A stretch of 64,000 bases of DNA from SIG455 sp045589495 (GCA_045589495.1 JAZNPF010000019.1:9795-73794), one strand, 5' to 3'; positions 45,635 through 53,484 are shown, numbered from the stretch's first letter. The notes: a model not told the origin generated them from the sequence alone. Translations and numbers: made by a program.

Positions 45635-46022
45635 TCTGCTCACCGCCAGATTGTTCGCCTTTGCCGTTGTCACTACTCTTATGAACTCCTCTGAACGCAC
45701 GAAAGTATTCAAGCCCGTCGGCACCCTCCTTGGCATAATGATAGATTTCCATTAACTGCTCGTCTGTGAGGGAGTCTTTAATTTCTTCGTATTTGGGGGA
45801 TAGCAACGATGCTTCTGCAACGATATGCAGAACCTGACCGATTTCCTTTATGGATGCAGGTTCGCTTTTCGGGGCAAAATCAAAAAGTTTTGTTGCTGCA
45901 CTCAGCAGTGGATTTGGAATTTTTCCTGCCATTGCAAGAGATAAAATACTCGGTCTTTTTAATATAACGCTCAAATGCCCTCTTCCGTCAAAAGAGGATA
46001 TGCTTGTGCAAAATTCGTTCAT
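45627..46022 (-). CDS. Phage tail assembly chaperone (G-like)
   Basis: A 131-residue protein between tail tube and tape measure, where siphoviruses encode the tail assembly chaperone that binds the tape measure. The sequence is mixed helical (KRPSILSLAMAGKIPNPLLSAATKLF; DSLTDEQLMEIYHYAKEGADGLEYF), like gp13/gp14 chaperones of Firmicute phages. AAAGGAGAT precedes the ATG. A terminator-like hairpin just upstream probably lowers its expression relative to the tail tube. Confidence 0.75.
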   Translation of the reverse strand: MNEFCTSISSFDGRGHLSVILKRPSILSLAMAGKIPNPLLSAATKLFDFAPKSEPASIKEIGQVLHIVAEASLLSPKYEEIKDSLTDEQLMEIYHYAKEGADGLEYFRAFRGVHKSSDNGKGEQSGGEQNA

Positions 46023-46042
46023 TTTAATCTCCTTTCGTTTCT

Positions 46043-46075
46043 AAAAAAGCGGCAGTGGTTGCCACCGCCGCTTTA
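46043..46075 (-). terminator. Terminator-like hairpin inside the phage operon, after the tail tube gene
   Basis: On the minus strand AAAGCGGCGGTGG pairs with CCACTGCCGCTTT around CAA (one wobble pair), and six T residues follow. It starts just after the tail tube stop codon and would partly end transcription after the abundant capsid and tube proteins. Confidence 0.8.
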
Positions 46076-46080
46076 TTGAA

Positions 46081-46641
46081 TCAGTCAAGTTCGGTAAGTG
46101 CTTCAACAGATACACTGCTTTCGCCTGTTTTGGCTCTGGAGCGCAATGTAAGTTCGGGAACAAAAAACTCGCCGTCTTTTATAGAATATTCAACGGGTTT
46201 GCCCTTGGCGTGTTTAAAGGTGAATTTGATGTATTCAAGTGTTTCACCATCGCAGTCAAGTTCTTCTGTGTAAAGAGTTATTGTAAGGTTTTTACGTTCT
46301 GTAACAGTTCCTACAACAGGTGCGGAATAACTTGCGAAATTGCCGGCATCGTCATATTCAACCGTTCCGCCGTCGATAAGCGCTAACAGTTCGGGGCAGA
46401 ATGTGTTGTTTACGAGGTTGATTTCGTAACCCAAAAGGATATCCTCGTAACGCAAAGAAGCAAGGATAGTATTTTTAACACGGTGGATTTTTTCAGTACC
46501 CTCGCTTACGAATGGTTTTATACTTGCCTCTGATGAGGTTGTAAAAACGTATGTAGTTCCGCCTGTTTCCTCTTCTGTAATTTCTGCGCGCACGATGTTT
46601 GCCAGAACGCGTTCTTCAAGGTTTTTAACAGTCTGTGACAT
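46081..46641 (-). CDS. Major tail (tube) protein
   Basis: A 186-residue beta-rich protein typical of siphovirus tail tube proteins by size, composition and place (after the head-tail joining proteins, before the chaperone). It has LGYEINLVNNTFCPELLALIDGG and a C-terminal YIKFTFKHAKGKPVEYSIKDG, which resemble the phi13-type/Gram-positive tail tube family. GGAGG precedes the ATG. Confidence 0.78.
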   Translation of the reverse strand: MSQTVKNLEERVLANIVRAEITEEETGGTTYVFTTSSEASIKPFVSEGTEKIHRVKNTILASLRYEDILLGYEINLVNNTFCPELLALIDGGTVEYDDAGNFASYSAPVVGTVTERKNLTITLYTEELDCDGETLEYIKFTFKHAKGKPVEYSIKDGEFFVPELTLRSRAKTGESSVSVEALTELD

Positions 46642-46652
46642 TTATTTTCCTC

Positions 46653-47006
46653 CTATTGTGATATTTTTTTGCATAATGCAGATTTTAATGTTCTGAATGT
46701 AAGAGTCCGTTTGTATCCGTTAAAATCGTCACCGCTTTCGTCATCTTTGCTTTCAAAGAATTTGAAAGGTGTGTTTTTCAATGCACGCCTGATTTTTATA
46801 CACACATCGTCAAGAAGCCCGTAGTTTTCTATAGGGACAATAACAGTTACGGAAAAATAAGTATATACACTTTTTCCTGTAAAATTGATTTCGCTTTTTT
46901 CTTCTTTTACAACTGCATAGGGCGATGTGCATTTTCCGGTTTTTTTCGCCGGAAGATATACGTCTGTGCCTGTTGATTTAATATAAGAGAATAATTTTTT
47001 TATCAT
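46653..47006 (-). CDS. Putative tail completion/terminator protein
   Basis: A 117-residue protein placed just before the tail tube gene. The alternating beta-alpha pattern (YFSVTVIVPIENYGLLDDVCIKIRRALK) fits tail terminator or minor capsid proteins that cap the tail at the connector. The identity rests mainly on size and gene order. Confidence 0.62.
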   Translation of the reverse strand: MIKKLFSYIKSTGTDVYLPAKKTGKCTSPYAVVKEEKSEINFTGKSVYTYFSVTVIVPIENYGLLDDVCIKIRRALKNTPFKFFESKDDESGDDFNGYKRTLTFRTLKSALCKKISQ

Positions 47007-47016
47007 ATAAGTCCTC

Positions 47017-47382
47017 CTATTGCTTTGGTGATAGAGATATCAGGTAATAATACCCTTTTATATCTTCAAAAAAGGTTATTGTGTATTCCTTATCTTCCAA
47101 TACTATGATATCTCCTTCTTTGAAATCAGCAGGCTCGTCGTAAGGCAGTATTGCCATTGGAGTGCGTCTGCGGTGAACAGAGTTGTCATCATCAATGCGC
47201 ATGTCAACATAGGGATTGTAGCGGTGCAGTAATTGTGAAAAATATATATCGTGCTCCGCAAATTTCTCCTTTCCGGTAACGTCACCGAATTCATCGTAAG
47301 AACATTTAAAAAATTCTGCAGTTTTTAAAACGCAATGTTTTTCGAGTATGCGCTTTATTCTTGATTTTGTTGCCTGTTTCAT
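47017..47382 (-). CDS. Putative head-tail joining (head completion) protein
   Basis: A 121-residue protein. The C-terminal half (ADFKEGDIIVLEDKEYTITFFEDIKGYYYLISL) is a small beta barrel like stopper or head closure proteins. It overlaps the previous connector gene by 4 bases and lies in the connector block between capsid and tail tube. Identity rests on position and fold impression. Confidence 0.6.
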   Translation of the reverse strand: MKQATKSRIKRILEKHCVLKTAEFFKCSYDEFGDVTGKEKFAEHDIYFSQLLHRYNPYVDMRIDDDNSVHRRRTPMAILPYDEPADFKEGDIIVLEDKEYTITFFEDIKGYYYLISLSPKQ

Positions 47383-47636
47383 ACCGCACCGCCTCTTTTC
47401 ATAAAGCCGGTGCGGTTTTTACGGTACATAGCGGCAAGAGACAGCCAGTACGCTCTTGACGATTCCATCGTCATATCAGAAAGTTTCAAACTGTCGCTTT
47501 CTGCTTTTATTATAAGTGCTCTGTAGGTAGCCTCTGTAATATCTCTGCCGCATTCTTCGTAAATTCTTTCCAGTTGCTCATCCGTGAAAAAAGGATACTC
47601 GCTTTCACGGAGATTTGCCTTTAATAATTTAAGCAA
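47379..47636 (-). CDS. Putative head-tail connector (adaptor) protein
   Basis: An 85-residue, all-helical protein (EYPFFTDEQLERIYEECGRDITEATYRALIIKAES) like the gp6/gp15-type adaptors that bind beneath the portal. It lies 27 bases after the major capsid gene, the usual place, and its stop overlaps the next start. Confidence 0.65.
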   Translation of the reverse strand: MLKLLKANLRESEYPFFTDEQLERIYEECGRDITEATYRALIIKAESDSLKLSDMTMESSRAYWLSLAAMYRKNRTGFMKRGGAV

Positions 47637-47663
47637 AAAGCATTACCCCTCTCTGTATTATCA

Positions 47664-48704
47664 TCAGCCTCTGCTGATAATACGTGCAATCGGGATTGCT
47701 TTGTGGTCGAGCGCGGCTGTACCATCTGCATTTTTAACAATTTCCCAGTTTTCAGCAGACTCAAGTTCGGCATCTGTGGGAGAAAGAGTAGCCATTGCGG
47801 CTTTGGTGAAGTTGATACCGTAGGGAGCAAAAATCTTTCTCTGTCTTGAGTAAAGAGTGGTTCTGCCACCGTTTTTTGCTTCATCTCTGTCCATAGCATA
47901 CGGAACGGAAGCACCTACGTCTACATAATCAAACGCACCGTCGCCAAGTATGTATGTTGTGTATAAGATTTCGCCGTCATCACCTTCAGTTGCGGGCATG
48001 GTGTCGTCAATAAACACGGTTCTGCCGCACCATGTACCGAGGGTAAGGTCACGCTGAATGCCGTTTTCATCTGTGTACTTGAGTCTGTCAATAAGATTCA
48101 GGTTTTCAAGATTTGTGGCAACTGCTGAGTGCATAAACACGAGCGAAAATTTGTCTTTATTGTCACCGCATGCTTTCTGGATAGCGGTGTTGAGTGTTGT
48201 TGCTTCAACTTTTGCCGCATCACCTGCTTCTGCAGAGATGTCGAGTGTGTGACCGTCAACAAACTTGCCGTTTTCTGAACCGGTCATAGAGAAAATACCT
48301 TTTAAGATAGAAAGAATTGTTTTCTGGTCAACTTCGTCCCAGTACTCTGCCACCTGAACGGCAACATTGTCCATAAAGTCAGCACCGGCAACATCTGCAG
48401 AGAAGTCATTTTCAACCCATGCTTTTGCACGGCCTACAACGACCATACTCTGTGAAAATGTGTTTGTTTCGTTTGCTGTAATATCGGTTGAACCGTCATA
48501 GTTGAGGGCATCGCCGCCTATAGTTGCAAACATTGGCACTGTGCCGTAGAAACCGCCGCTCTGTTCAGAGAACATATCTTTAAGTTCTGCTCTCGGACGC
48601 AGTGCACCTGAATGTACGAGTTCGTTTCTTTTAAGATTGGGTATCTGGTTAACGTATTTGCCGAAAACCTCGCCGTTAAATATTTTTGCATTAAAATTAG
48701 ACAT
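47664..48704 (-). CDS. Phage major capsid protein
   Basis: A 346-residue protein with the look of HK97-fold coat proteins of Firmicute siphoviruses: a long N-terminal arm (YVNQIPNLKRNELVHSGALRPRAELKDMF), a central region with VVVGRAKAWVENDFSADVAGADFMDNVA, and the P-domain strand FVFMHSAVA-type motif (FSLVFMHSAVATNLENLNLI). No prohead protease gene precedes it, and its partner scaffold lies directly upstream. Placed between scaffold and connectors. Confidence 0.87.
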   Translation of the reverse strand: MSNFNAKIFNGEVFGKYVNQIPNLKRNELVHSGALRPRAELKDMFSEQSGGFYGTVPMFATIGGDALNYDGSTDITANETNTFSQSMVVVGRAKAWVENDFSADVAGADFMDNVAVQVAEYWDEVDQKTILSILKGIFSMTGSENGKFVDGHTLDISAEAGDAAKVEATTLNTAIQKACGDNKDKFSLVFMHSAVATNLENLNLIDRLKYTDENGIQRDLTLGTWCGRTVFIDDTMPATEGDDGEILYTTYILGDGAFDYVDVGASVPYAMDRDEAKNGGRTTLYSRQRKIFAPYGINFTKAAMATLSPTDAELESAENWEIVKNADGTAALDHKAIPIARIISRG

Positions 48705-48716
48705 TTAAAAATCCTC

Positions 48717-49268
48717 CTAAAAATTGTTTTTGTTTGCCTCCAGTTGCATCATCTGTGAGTAGGTGAGTGTACCCGTATTTACGGATTCGTTCCGGGGGAA
48801 ATTCCCCTTTGTTCCGTTGGGAGTTGGGGCATCGAAAAGATACGGATCACTTGATTTGAGCAAATCAAGTTGCTGCGCAGCATTTTCAATTATGTCACCG
48901 TCGCCCAAAGTAAGCAGGGCACGTACGGCTTTTTCATTTTTACCGCCTTTGCTCCTTATAAGTGCACCGATATCGTTTTCCAACTGCATCTTCTCCAGTC
49001 TGCCGTTTAAAACGGATACGTGTTCATCGTATTTGCCTTGAAGGGCAGACAGTTCCTGATTAAGCCTGTCTGCTTCGTCAGCACGTGCCTGAACACTTTC
49101 TGCCTGAATTCTGAATTCATCAAATTCCGTCTGTATTGCTTTAAGCTCATCACGCTTTGTGTTGTAGTCTGCTTTTGCTACGAATTTTTTGCCCAGTTCG
49201 GATTTGAAGTTGGCAATAATCTCGTCTGTTACGGCATCGCCGAAGGTCTGTTTCAAAAATTCAATCAT
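48717..49268 (-). CDS. Phage scaffolding protein (GP20-like)
   Basis: A 183-residue protein. It begins MIEFLKQTFGDAVTDEIIANF, then a long coiled coil (about 30-110, DELKAIQTEFDEFRIQAESVQARAD) and a C-terminal helix that would bind the coat protein. This is the Phage_GP20 scaffold type found in SPP1- and PBSX-like heads. AGGGAGG lies 6 bases before the ATG at 49268; thirteen upstream codons are dropped. Confidence 0.85.
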   Translation of the reverse strand: MIEFLKQTFGDAVTDEIIANFKSELGKKFVAKADYNTKRDELKAIQTEFDEFRIQAESVQARADEADRLNQELSALQGKYDEHVSVLNGRLEKMQLENDIGALIRSKGGKNEKAVRALLTLGDGDIIENAAQQLDLLKSSDPYLFDAPTPNGTKGNFPRNESVNTGTLTYSQMMQLEANKNNF

Positions 49269-49359
49269 AATATCCTCCCTTATGCACATATCCTTTTTTG
49301 GCAGCAAGTCCTGCCGTTTGTGCCGTCTATTTGTTATCCGCCGACTCAGGCGGGATTTT

Positions 49360-50730
49360 TTAGTTTATCAGTTCGTTTTCTTTGGCGATTGCTTCAATTT
49401 CCGCATCGCCGTTTGTGGAAACATTCCATTTTTCAATATAGTTTTTCTTACTGCGAACACCTGATGTTACTTCGCTCAGGTCAAGTTGACGTTCTGCATC
49501 TTCATCCTCCATAATCGGATAAAGATGCTCAATTTTTACAGTGAAATCGGCTTTAGGCAAGTTTTTGTAACCATATACGTCGTTGATTTTAAGTATAGAG
49601 GTAACAAGCCATTTTATAGCACTGTCCCAGGTACGCCAACGTTCCTCGCACTTGCAGATGAGTTCCCAGTAAAGTGCTTTCATGGATTTACCACTCTGGA
49701 TAACACCGCTTAACTGCTCAGTGGTGATGTATGGAACGTCAAGCAGGTCGTACATATCGCTTTTAACACGGTTAATGCTGTTTTCGTATGCTTCGGAGTA
49801 TGCAAATCCGCTTTCAAGTTTTGTAATATCCGCCTCACCGTCGGCAGCCTGGTCGGTTTGTAAATCGATTATTGCGTTCGGTGCAATACGCATATTGTCA
49901 AGACAGTCACCGCTTGCATTTTTTGCAACAGTCACAGGGAACATGTGGAACATAAGCGTGTCGGCATCGTCACTTTTTAAACGGTTGTATCTGTTCTGGT
50001 TTGAAATAAGTTCCGCAACATCGCTTTCGCCTTTTAAATCTCCCGTAAGGGGATCATTTACTATGATATATGCGGGAATAAAATCAAGTCCCGTGTCGTC
50101 AAAATCGTGAATGGTTTCTTTTACGTTGCCGTTGCCGTCGTAGATTGCCTCTGTTATATAACATTTTCCGCCACAGAGTTCAAATTTCTGTTTCCAGAAC
50201 CGCTGGTCTTTTTTGTCTTTTTCGTCATTAAGGCCGTAGAAGAAAACGATTTTCTTCATAGAGTCCGATTCGTCAAATTCGGTGTCGTATATAAATTCAA
50301 ACGACGGACGGAACATAATCTCCACTCCGTTTGTTCCACACCATAGTTTAAGAGCCACTCGTCTGCCGATAAAGCAGTCTCTGCCAGCCATGGTTAGTTT
50401 TTTCTCAAACTCATTCTGAGAAAGTACGCCTCTTATGTATTTTTGTATTTCTGCCGCTGCATCAGGTACGTCCGGACTTTCAATACAAATTTCAGGTGTT
50501 CTTGAAAACATGAAACGCGCTTCTTTTTTGATGATTTTTTTAATAAAGTTTGTAACCATACGCGTAGGCGTATAATCTAAATTATCATCTGCCTGCCATA
50601 GTTGTCCTCCTCCGTCATAATACGAATACAAACGGAGAATTTCCGCTAAATCCGACAGCACATTCTGTGCAAATATGCCGTTGATTTCGGACATAACGGT
50701 TTTTTGAAGAGGAAAAGATAAATTGTTCAA
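49360..50730 (-). CDS. Phage portal protein (SPP1 gp6-like)
   Basis: A 456-residue portal subunit. It has the characteristic wing and stem features: RMVTNFIKKIIKKEARFMFSRTPEI near the N terminus, PVTVAKNASGDCLDNMRIAPNAIIDL, and the tunnel-loop helix region DLLDVPYITTEQLSGVIQSGKSMKALYWEL. Portal dodecamers form the DNA entry port and bind the terminase. It follows TerL by 24 bases, as in SPP1-like packaging modules. No MuF-type minor head gene follows; the scaffold comes next. Confidence 0.9.
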   Translation of the reverse strand: MNNLSFPLQKTVMSEINGIFAQNVLSDLAEILRLYSYYDGGGQLWQADDNLDYTPTRMVTNFIKKIIKKEARFMFSRTPEICIESPDVPDAAAEIQKYIRGVLSQNEFEKKLTMAGRDCFIGRRVALKLWCGTNGVEIMFRPSFEFIYDTEFDESDSMKKIVFFYGLNDEKDKKDQRFWKQKFELCGGKCYITEAIYDGNGNVKETIHDFDDTGLDFIPAYIIVNDPLTGDLKGESDVAELISNQNRYNRLKSDDADTLMFHMFPVTVAKNASGDCLDNMRIAPNAIIDLQTDQAADGEADITKLESGFAYSEAYENSINRVKSDMYDLLDVPYITTEQLSGVIQSGKSMKALYWELICKCEERWRTWDSAIKWLVTSILKINDVYGYKNLPKADFTVKIEHLYPIMEDEDAERQLDLSEVTSGVRSKKNYIEKWNVSTNGDAEIEAIAKENELIN

Positions 50731-50754
50731 ATTAACACTCCTTTTTATCTGATA

Positions 50755-51999
50755 TTATCTTGATTTGTTCTCCCGCAGAGGTTTTGCGGCAACGGTGGAG
50801 CAGAAGTAACGTACTGCGTCCATTGCATGGTCGTTTTCTTTAAGCGGCTTGTCCTCGCCTCTGTCGATTGCGGAGGAATCCCATACGTACATAGAAAACT
50901 CCGCCAGTGTGTTTGAAAGCGTGTCGGAAAAAAAGATTTCCTTTTTAGACAGCATTGTGCCGACAAGCCTTATTCCGTCTACAACGTCGTTGCGTGCTTT
51001 TTTCACCCTGAATCCGCGGGACTTTATTTCTGCAATGAACGATGATGCTGACGGGTCCACAATTATTGCAACGGGGTTTATATCCTCTAAAAAATCACAG
51101 AGGTCATCTGCGTACATTGAATCTGTTTTCTGCACTCTGCTTTCCCTGCCGCAGTAGTAATACTCTTTTGCGGCATACCACTTTCCATGCCGAAGCCCCC
51201 AGAGAATGTATACGCACGGGTTTTGAGTGCCGTAGTCAACAGATACAAAATACTTTTCGTAAACTGACCCTGACTCCGTATACAGATTGCCGTCACCGAA
51301 CATATCGTATATAATCCCGTCTGCAGCAACCCATTGTCCTAAAATAAAGCGGTTGAAAAAAACACCCGAATACATTCGTCTGTATCGGTTTTTAACATCT
51401 TCGGAAAGTGATAGATTATCGTCCATCGTAAAATGAAGATATACAAGATTTTTATCGGCATCTATCCAGTTTTTCTTGAACCAGTGGTTAGGACCTTCAG
51501 GGTTGCAGTTGAACCAGAATTTAGATCCAGTTACAGAACACCTTGCCGCCGCCTGATTAACAAAACTTTCAGCAAGCAGAGCGGCCTCGTCAAAAAGTAC
51601 ACCGCCAAGCGTTACACCCTGAATTTTTTCGCGGCTTGCCTCGTCACCGCCGCCAAACATATAAAAATTGTTTGTGTGTCCGGCAGACGATATATGCAAA
51701 AGTCCTTCGGTCATTTTTTCTTTTATTATGAATCCTCGGCTTTTCAGAATAGGCAGCAGGGGATATATAACGTTTCTCTTCAATGAGTTGACGGTTTTTC
51801 CGCACATTGCAAAGTTAGTATTGTTAAATGTATGCATTGCCCACAGCACAAACGAAAGCGACATACATAAAGTTTTACCGCTTCGAACTGCACCGTCGGC
51901 TATAATGCCGTCTGCATTTTTGCACGGCGAAGAGTCAGCCCACCAACTCAGCACCCTTTCCTGCTTGTTTGAAAACTGTGTAAATTCAATCTGTATCAC
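50755..51999 (-). CDS. terL: Phage terminase large subunit
   Basis: A 414-residue packaging motor. The ATPase part has Walker A (DGAVRSGKTLCMS) and Walker B (GVLFDEAALL); the C-terminal nuclease domain (FVSVDYGTQNPCVYILWG; IIVDPSASSFIAEIKSRG; DHAMDAVRYF) carries the metal-binding aspartates. The start is uncertain. The frame is open to 52092, but that would overlap the small subunit by over 100 bases. AAGGCGGTGAT (52005-51995) is close to a perfect anti-16S match and points to the ATT at 51990 or, less well spaced, the GTG at 51999 given here. Confidence 0.9.
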   Translation of the reverse strand: MIQIEFTQFSNKQERVLSWWADSSPCKNADGIIADGAVRSGKTLCMSLSFVLWAMHTFNNTNFAMCGKTVNSLKRNVIYPLLPILKSRGFIIKEKMTEGLLHISSAGHTNNFYMFGGGDEASREKIQGVTLGGVLFDEAALLAESFVNQAAARCSVTGSKFWFNCNPEGPNHWFKKNWIDADKNLVYLHFTMDDNLSLSEDVKNRYRRMYSGVFFNRFILGQWVAADGIIYDMFGDGNLYTESGSVYEKYFVSVDYGTQNPCVYILWGLRHGKWYAAKEYYYCGRESRVQKTDSMYADDLCDFLEDINPVAIIVDPSASSFIAEIKSRGFRVKKARNDVVDGIRLVGTMLSKKEIFFSDTLSNTLAEFSMYVWDSSAIDRGEDKPLKENDHAMDAVRYFCSTVAAKPLRENKSR

Positions 52000-52324
52000 C
52001 GCCTTTCCATATAGCAGAAGCTTTATTCTGGAGGATAGAGATAAGGTTGTCAAAATCGCCCTCGGCGTCCTCGCTACTTTGCTGCTTAACATATTTGCCC
52101 AGCAGTTCGAGAGCCTTGAGTTTATCGTAAAACTTTATCTCTATGCCGTCTTTGACCGCTTTGATTTGGGATATTGCGGGGAAATATCTTTCAAACTTTG
52201 CCAGTTTGAGTATGAAGTCTGCGTTTTCTTCTGTATCCAGAATTTTAGCAGTTTCACTGAAATCGGTAAAAGCAATCTTTTTAAGTTCGTCAATAATCTT
52301 TTCAACAACTTCATCATTGCTCAT
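51986..52324 (-). CDS. terS: Putative phage terminase small subunit
   Basis: A 112-residue protein immediately upstream of TerL and overlapping it. The motif YDKLKALELLGKYVKQ is the C-terminal oligomerisation motif of Terminase_2-type small subunits. The preceding region (EENADFILKLAKFERYFPAI) is helical and divergent, and lacks a clear HTH; the small HTH-like protein upstream may supply that part. The ATG at 52324 is chosen by GGGAG spacing; it overlaps the previous stop by 11 bases. Confidence 0.65.
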   Translation of the reverse strand: MSNDEVVEKIIDELKKIAFTDFSETAKILDTEENADFILKLAKFERYFPAISQIKAVKDGIEIKFYDKLKALELLGKYVKQQSSEDAEGDFDNLISILQNKASAIWKGGDTD

Positions 52325-52580
52325 ATTCAATCACTCCCTGCTGCCCTTTTAACAATGACGCAAAATTTTCAATGGCATAACGGGCATTGACGATTTCAAA
52401 TTCTTCAATATGGCGACGCACGGAATTGTAATATCCGTTTGCCTTACATTCTTCAATAATACCTATCACCTGAGCAAGAGAGCGTTTTAAGATTTTTGCG
52501 GTTTCCTGCGGTGCATCTCCCTTGATATCCCACATACAGATAATCCATTTTGTGTCGGGTGTTAATTCTCTGTCTTTCAT
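52314..52580 (-). CDS. Putative HTH phage protein (first gene of the late operon)
   Basis: An 88-residue basic-acidic helical protein. The segment DTKWIICMWDIKGDAPQETAKILKRSLAQVIGIIEECKANG has the spacing of a homeodomain-like helix-turn-helix, as in terminase small subunits or phage regulators. GGAGGACAG precedes the ATG. It follows the phage operator region directly, so it is the first gene of the structural operon. Confidence 0.62.
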   Translation of the reverse strand: MKDRELTPDTKWIICMWDIKGDAPQETAKILKRSLAQVIGIIEECKANGYYNSVRRHIEEFEIVNARYAIENFASLLKGQQGVIEYEQ

Positions 52581-52601
52581 CGGCTGTCCTCCGTTTTGAA
52601 C

Positions 52602-52617
52602 ATTTATAGCTATAAAT
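52602..52617. repeat. 16-bp perfect palindrome in the phage operon leader
   Basis: ATTTATAGCTATAAAT is its own reverse complement. It lies about 20 bases before the first structural gene and downstream of the candidate promoter; it may bind a dimeric regulator. It differs from the TTACGTAA operators. Confidence 0.4.
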
Positions 52618-52674
52618 ATGTCGACTCACAATTTGCTGTTTTTCAAAGTAAAAAAGAAATCGGATAAAGAAAAA

Positions 52675-52769
52675 CTTACGTAAAACGAAAAACCAAAAAT
52701 TAAATATTACGTTTTACGTAAGCGTATATTAGCATATTTAAAACGTAAAAGTCAATACTTTTTACGTAA
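52675..52769. promoter_or_regulatory. Phage operator region: three TTACGTAA sites
   Basis: TTACGTAA occurs at 52676-52683, 52714-52721 and 52762-52769. The first two lie in a larger exact inverted repeat, CTTACGTAAAACG (52675-52687) and CGTTTTACGTAAG (52710-52722). Degenerate half sites (AACGTAAAAG at 52743) lie between. The set flanks the structural-operon promoter, as lambda-like operators do; the ligand is presumably the S24-type repressor encoded next to it. Confidence 0.7.
52726..52755 (-). promoter_or_regulatory. Promoter of the phage structural operon
   Basis: On the minus strand TTGACT (52755-52750) and TAATAT (52731-52726) have an 18-bp spacer. The expected start, near 52718, falls in the middle TTACGTAA site, and another site sits just upstream of the -35, a repressible layout. 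Confidence 0.65.
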
Positions 52770-52801
52770 TTTTTCAAATTTTTTGAAAATTTTTCTTGCA
52801 T

Positions 52802-52829
52802 TTGGCGTAATTGTGTGTTAGAGTATAGT
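52802..52829 (+). promoter_or_regulatory. Candidate promoter of the phage repressor gene
   Basis: TTGGCG (52802-52807) and TATAGT (52824-52829) are spaced 16 bp; TTGCAT (52796-52801) with TAGAGT (52819-52824) is an alternative. It faces away from the structural promoter. Confidence 0.4.
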
Positions 52830-52860
52830 TGATAAAGTGCAAATTTTAAGAGGTGATGGT

Positions 52861-53484
52861 GTGTCTCCCATAAAGAAAAGAAGAAAAGAATTAGGCTACA
52901 CTCTGGCAGAACTTGCTGCTATGGTGGGGCTTCGTGACGCCACAATTCAGCGTTATGAAAGCGGTGAAATACAAAATATAAAAAAAGATACTATTTTAAA
53001 ATTGGCAAAAGTTTTAAAATGTTCTCCCGGATACCTTATGGGGTGGACAGAACTTGAAACAATGTCATCTGCGGCTGAAGCGTTTATGAAAATTCCCGTA
53101 CTTGGTCTTATTCCTGCCGGTGTACCTATAGAGGCGGTTGAAGATGTAATTGATTATGAAGAAATTCCGTCTTCTTATTGTGCCGGCGGCGAAAAGTATT
53201 TTGCTCTTAAACTTAAAGGTAACAGTATGTATCCGGAATATCACAGCGGCGATGTTGTTATATTAAAACAGCAGGAAACCTGCAACACAAATGATGATTG
53301 CGCTGTTATGATTAACGGTTCGGATGCCACTTTTAAAAGAGTTGTGCGTCAGAAAAACGGTATAATGTTAAAGCCGCTCAATCCAAATTATGATACGCTT
53401 TTTTATACAAATGAAGAGATAGAGCAACTTCCTGTGCGTATTATAGGTGTTTTTAAGGAATTGAGAAGAAGAAACGAAAAATAA
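52861..53484 (+). CDS. S24-family phage repressor (XRE HTH plus LexA-like peptidase)
   Basis: A 207-residue CI-like repressor. The N-terminal XRE helix-turn-helix (about 4-58, YTLAELAAMVGLRDATIQRYE) binds DNA. The C-terminal LexA/S24 domain has the putative cleavage site Ala86-Gly87 (IPAGVP), catalytic Ser122 (GNSMYPEY) and Lys159 (ATFKRV). Such repressors cleave themselves when RecA is activated, so the structural operon should be SOS-inducible. The start is GTG at 52861, following AGAGGTGAT; eight codons further upstream would start before that site. It is the only plus-strand gene of the element and runs toward sigG with no terminator in between. Confidence 0.9.
   Translation: MSPIKKRRKELGYTLAELAAMVGLRDATIQRYESGEIQNIKKDTILKLAKVLKCSPGYLMGWTELETMSSAAEAFMKIPVLGLIPAGVPIEAVEDVIDYEEIPSSYCAGGEKYFALKLKGNSMYPEYHSGDVVILKQQETCNTNDDCAVMINGSDATFKRVVRQKNGIMLKPLNPNYDTLFYTNEEIEQLPVRIIGVFKELRRRNEK

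Larger units (their letters stand above)
38488..53484. mobile_element. Integrase-less prophage-like element (PBSX/GTA-like structural cluster)
   Basis: About 15 kb between the EamA transporter and sigG. Reading the minus strand from the right: a putative HTH protein, TerS, TerL, SPP1-type portal, scaffold, major capsid, three connector/completion proteins, tail tube, tail chaperone pair, tape measure, Dit, tail protein, receptor-end proteins, holin and amidase. One divergent S24-type repressor lies at the right end. This is the complete module order of a siphovirus head, tail and lysis unit, with short spacings and no broken gene. No integrase, excisionase, recombinase, replication gene or att-like direct repeat was found. 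It may be a stripped prophage, a PBSX-like killer particle or a gene transfer agent. Confidence 0.9.
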
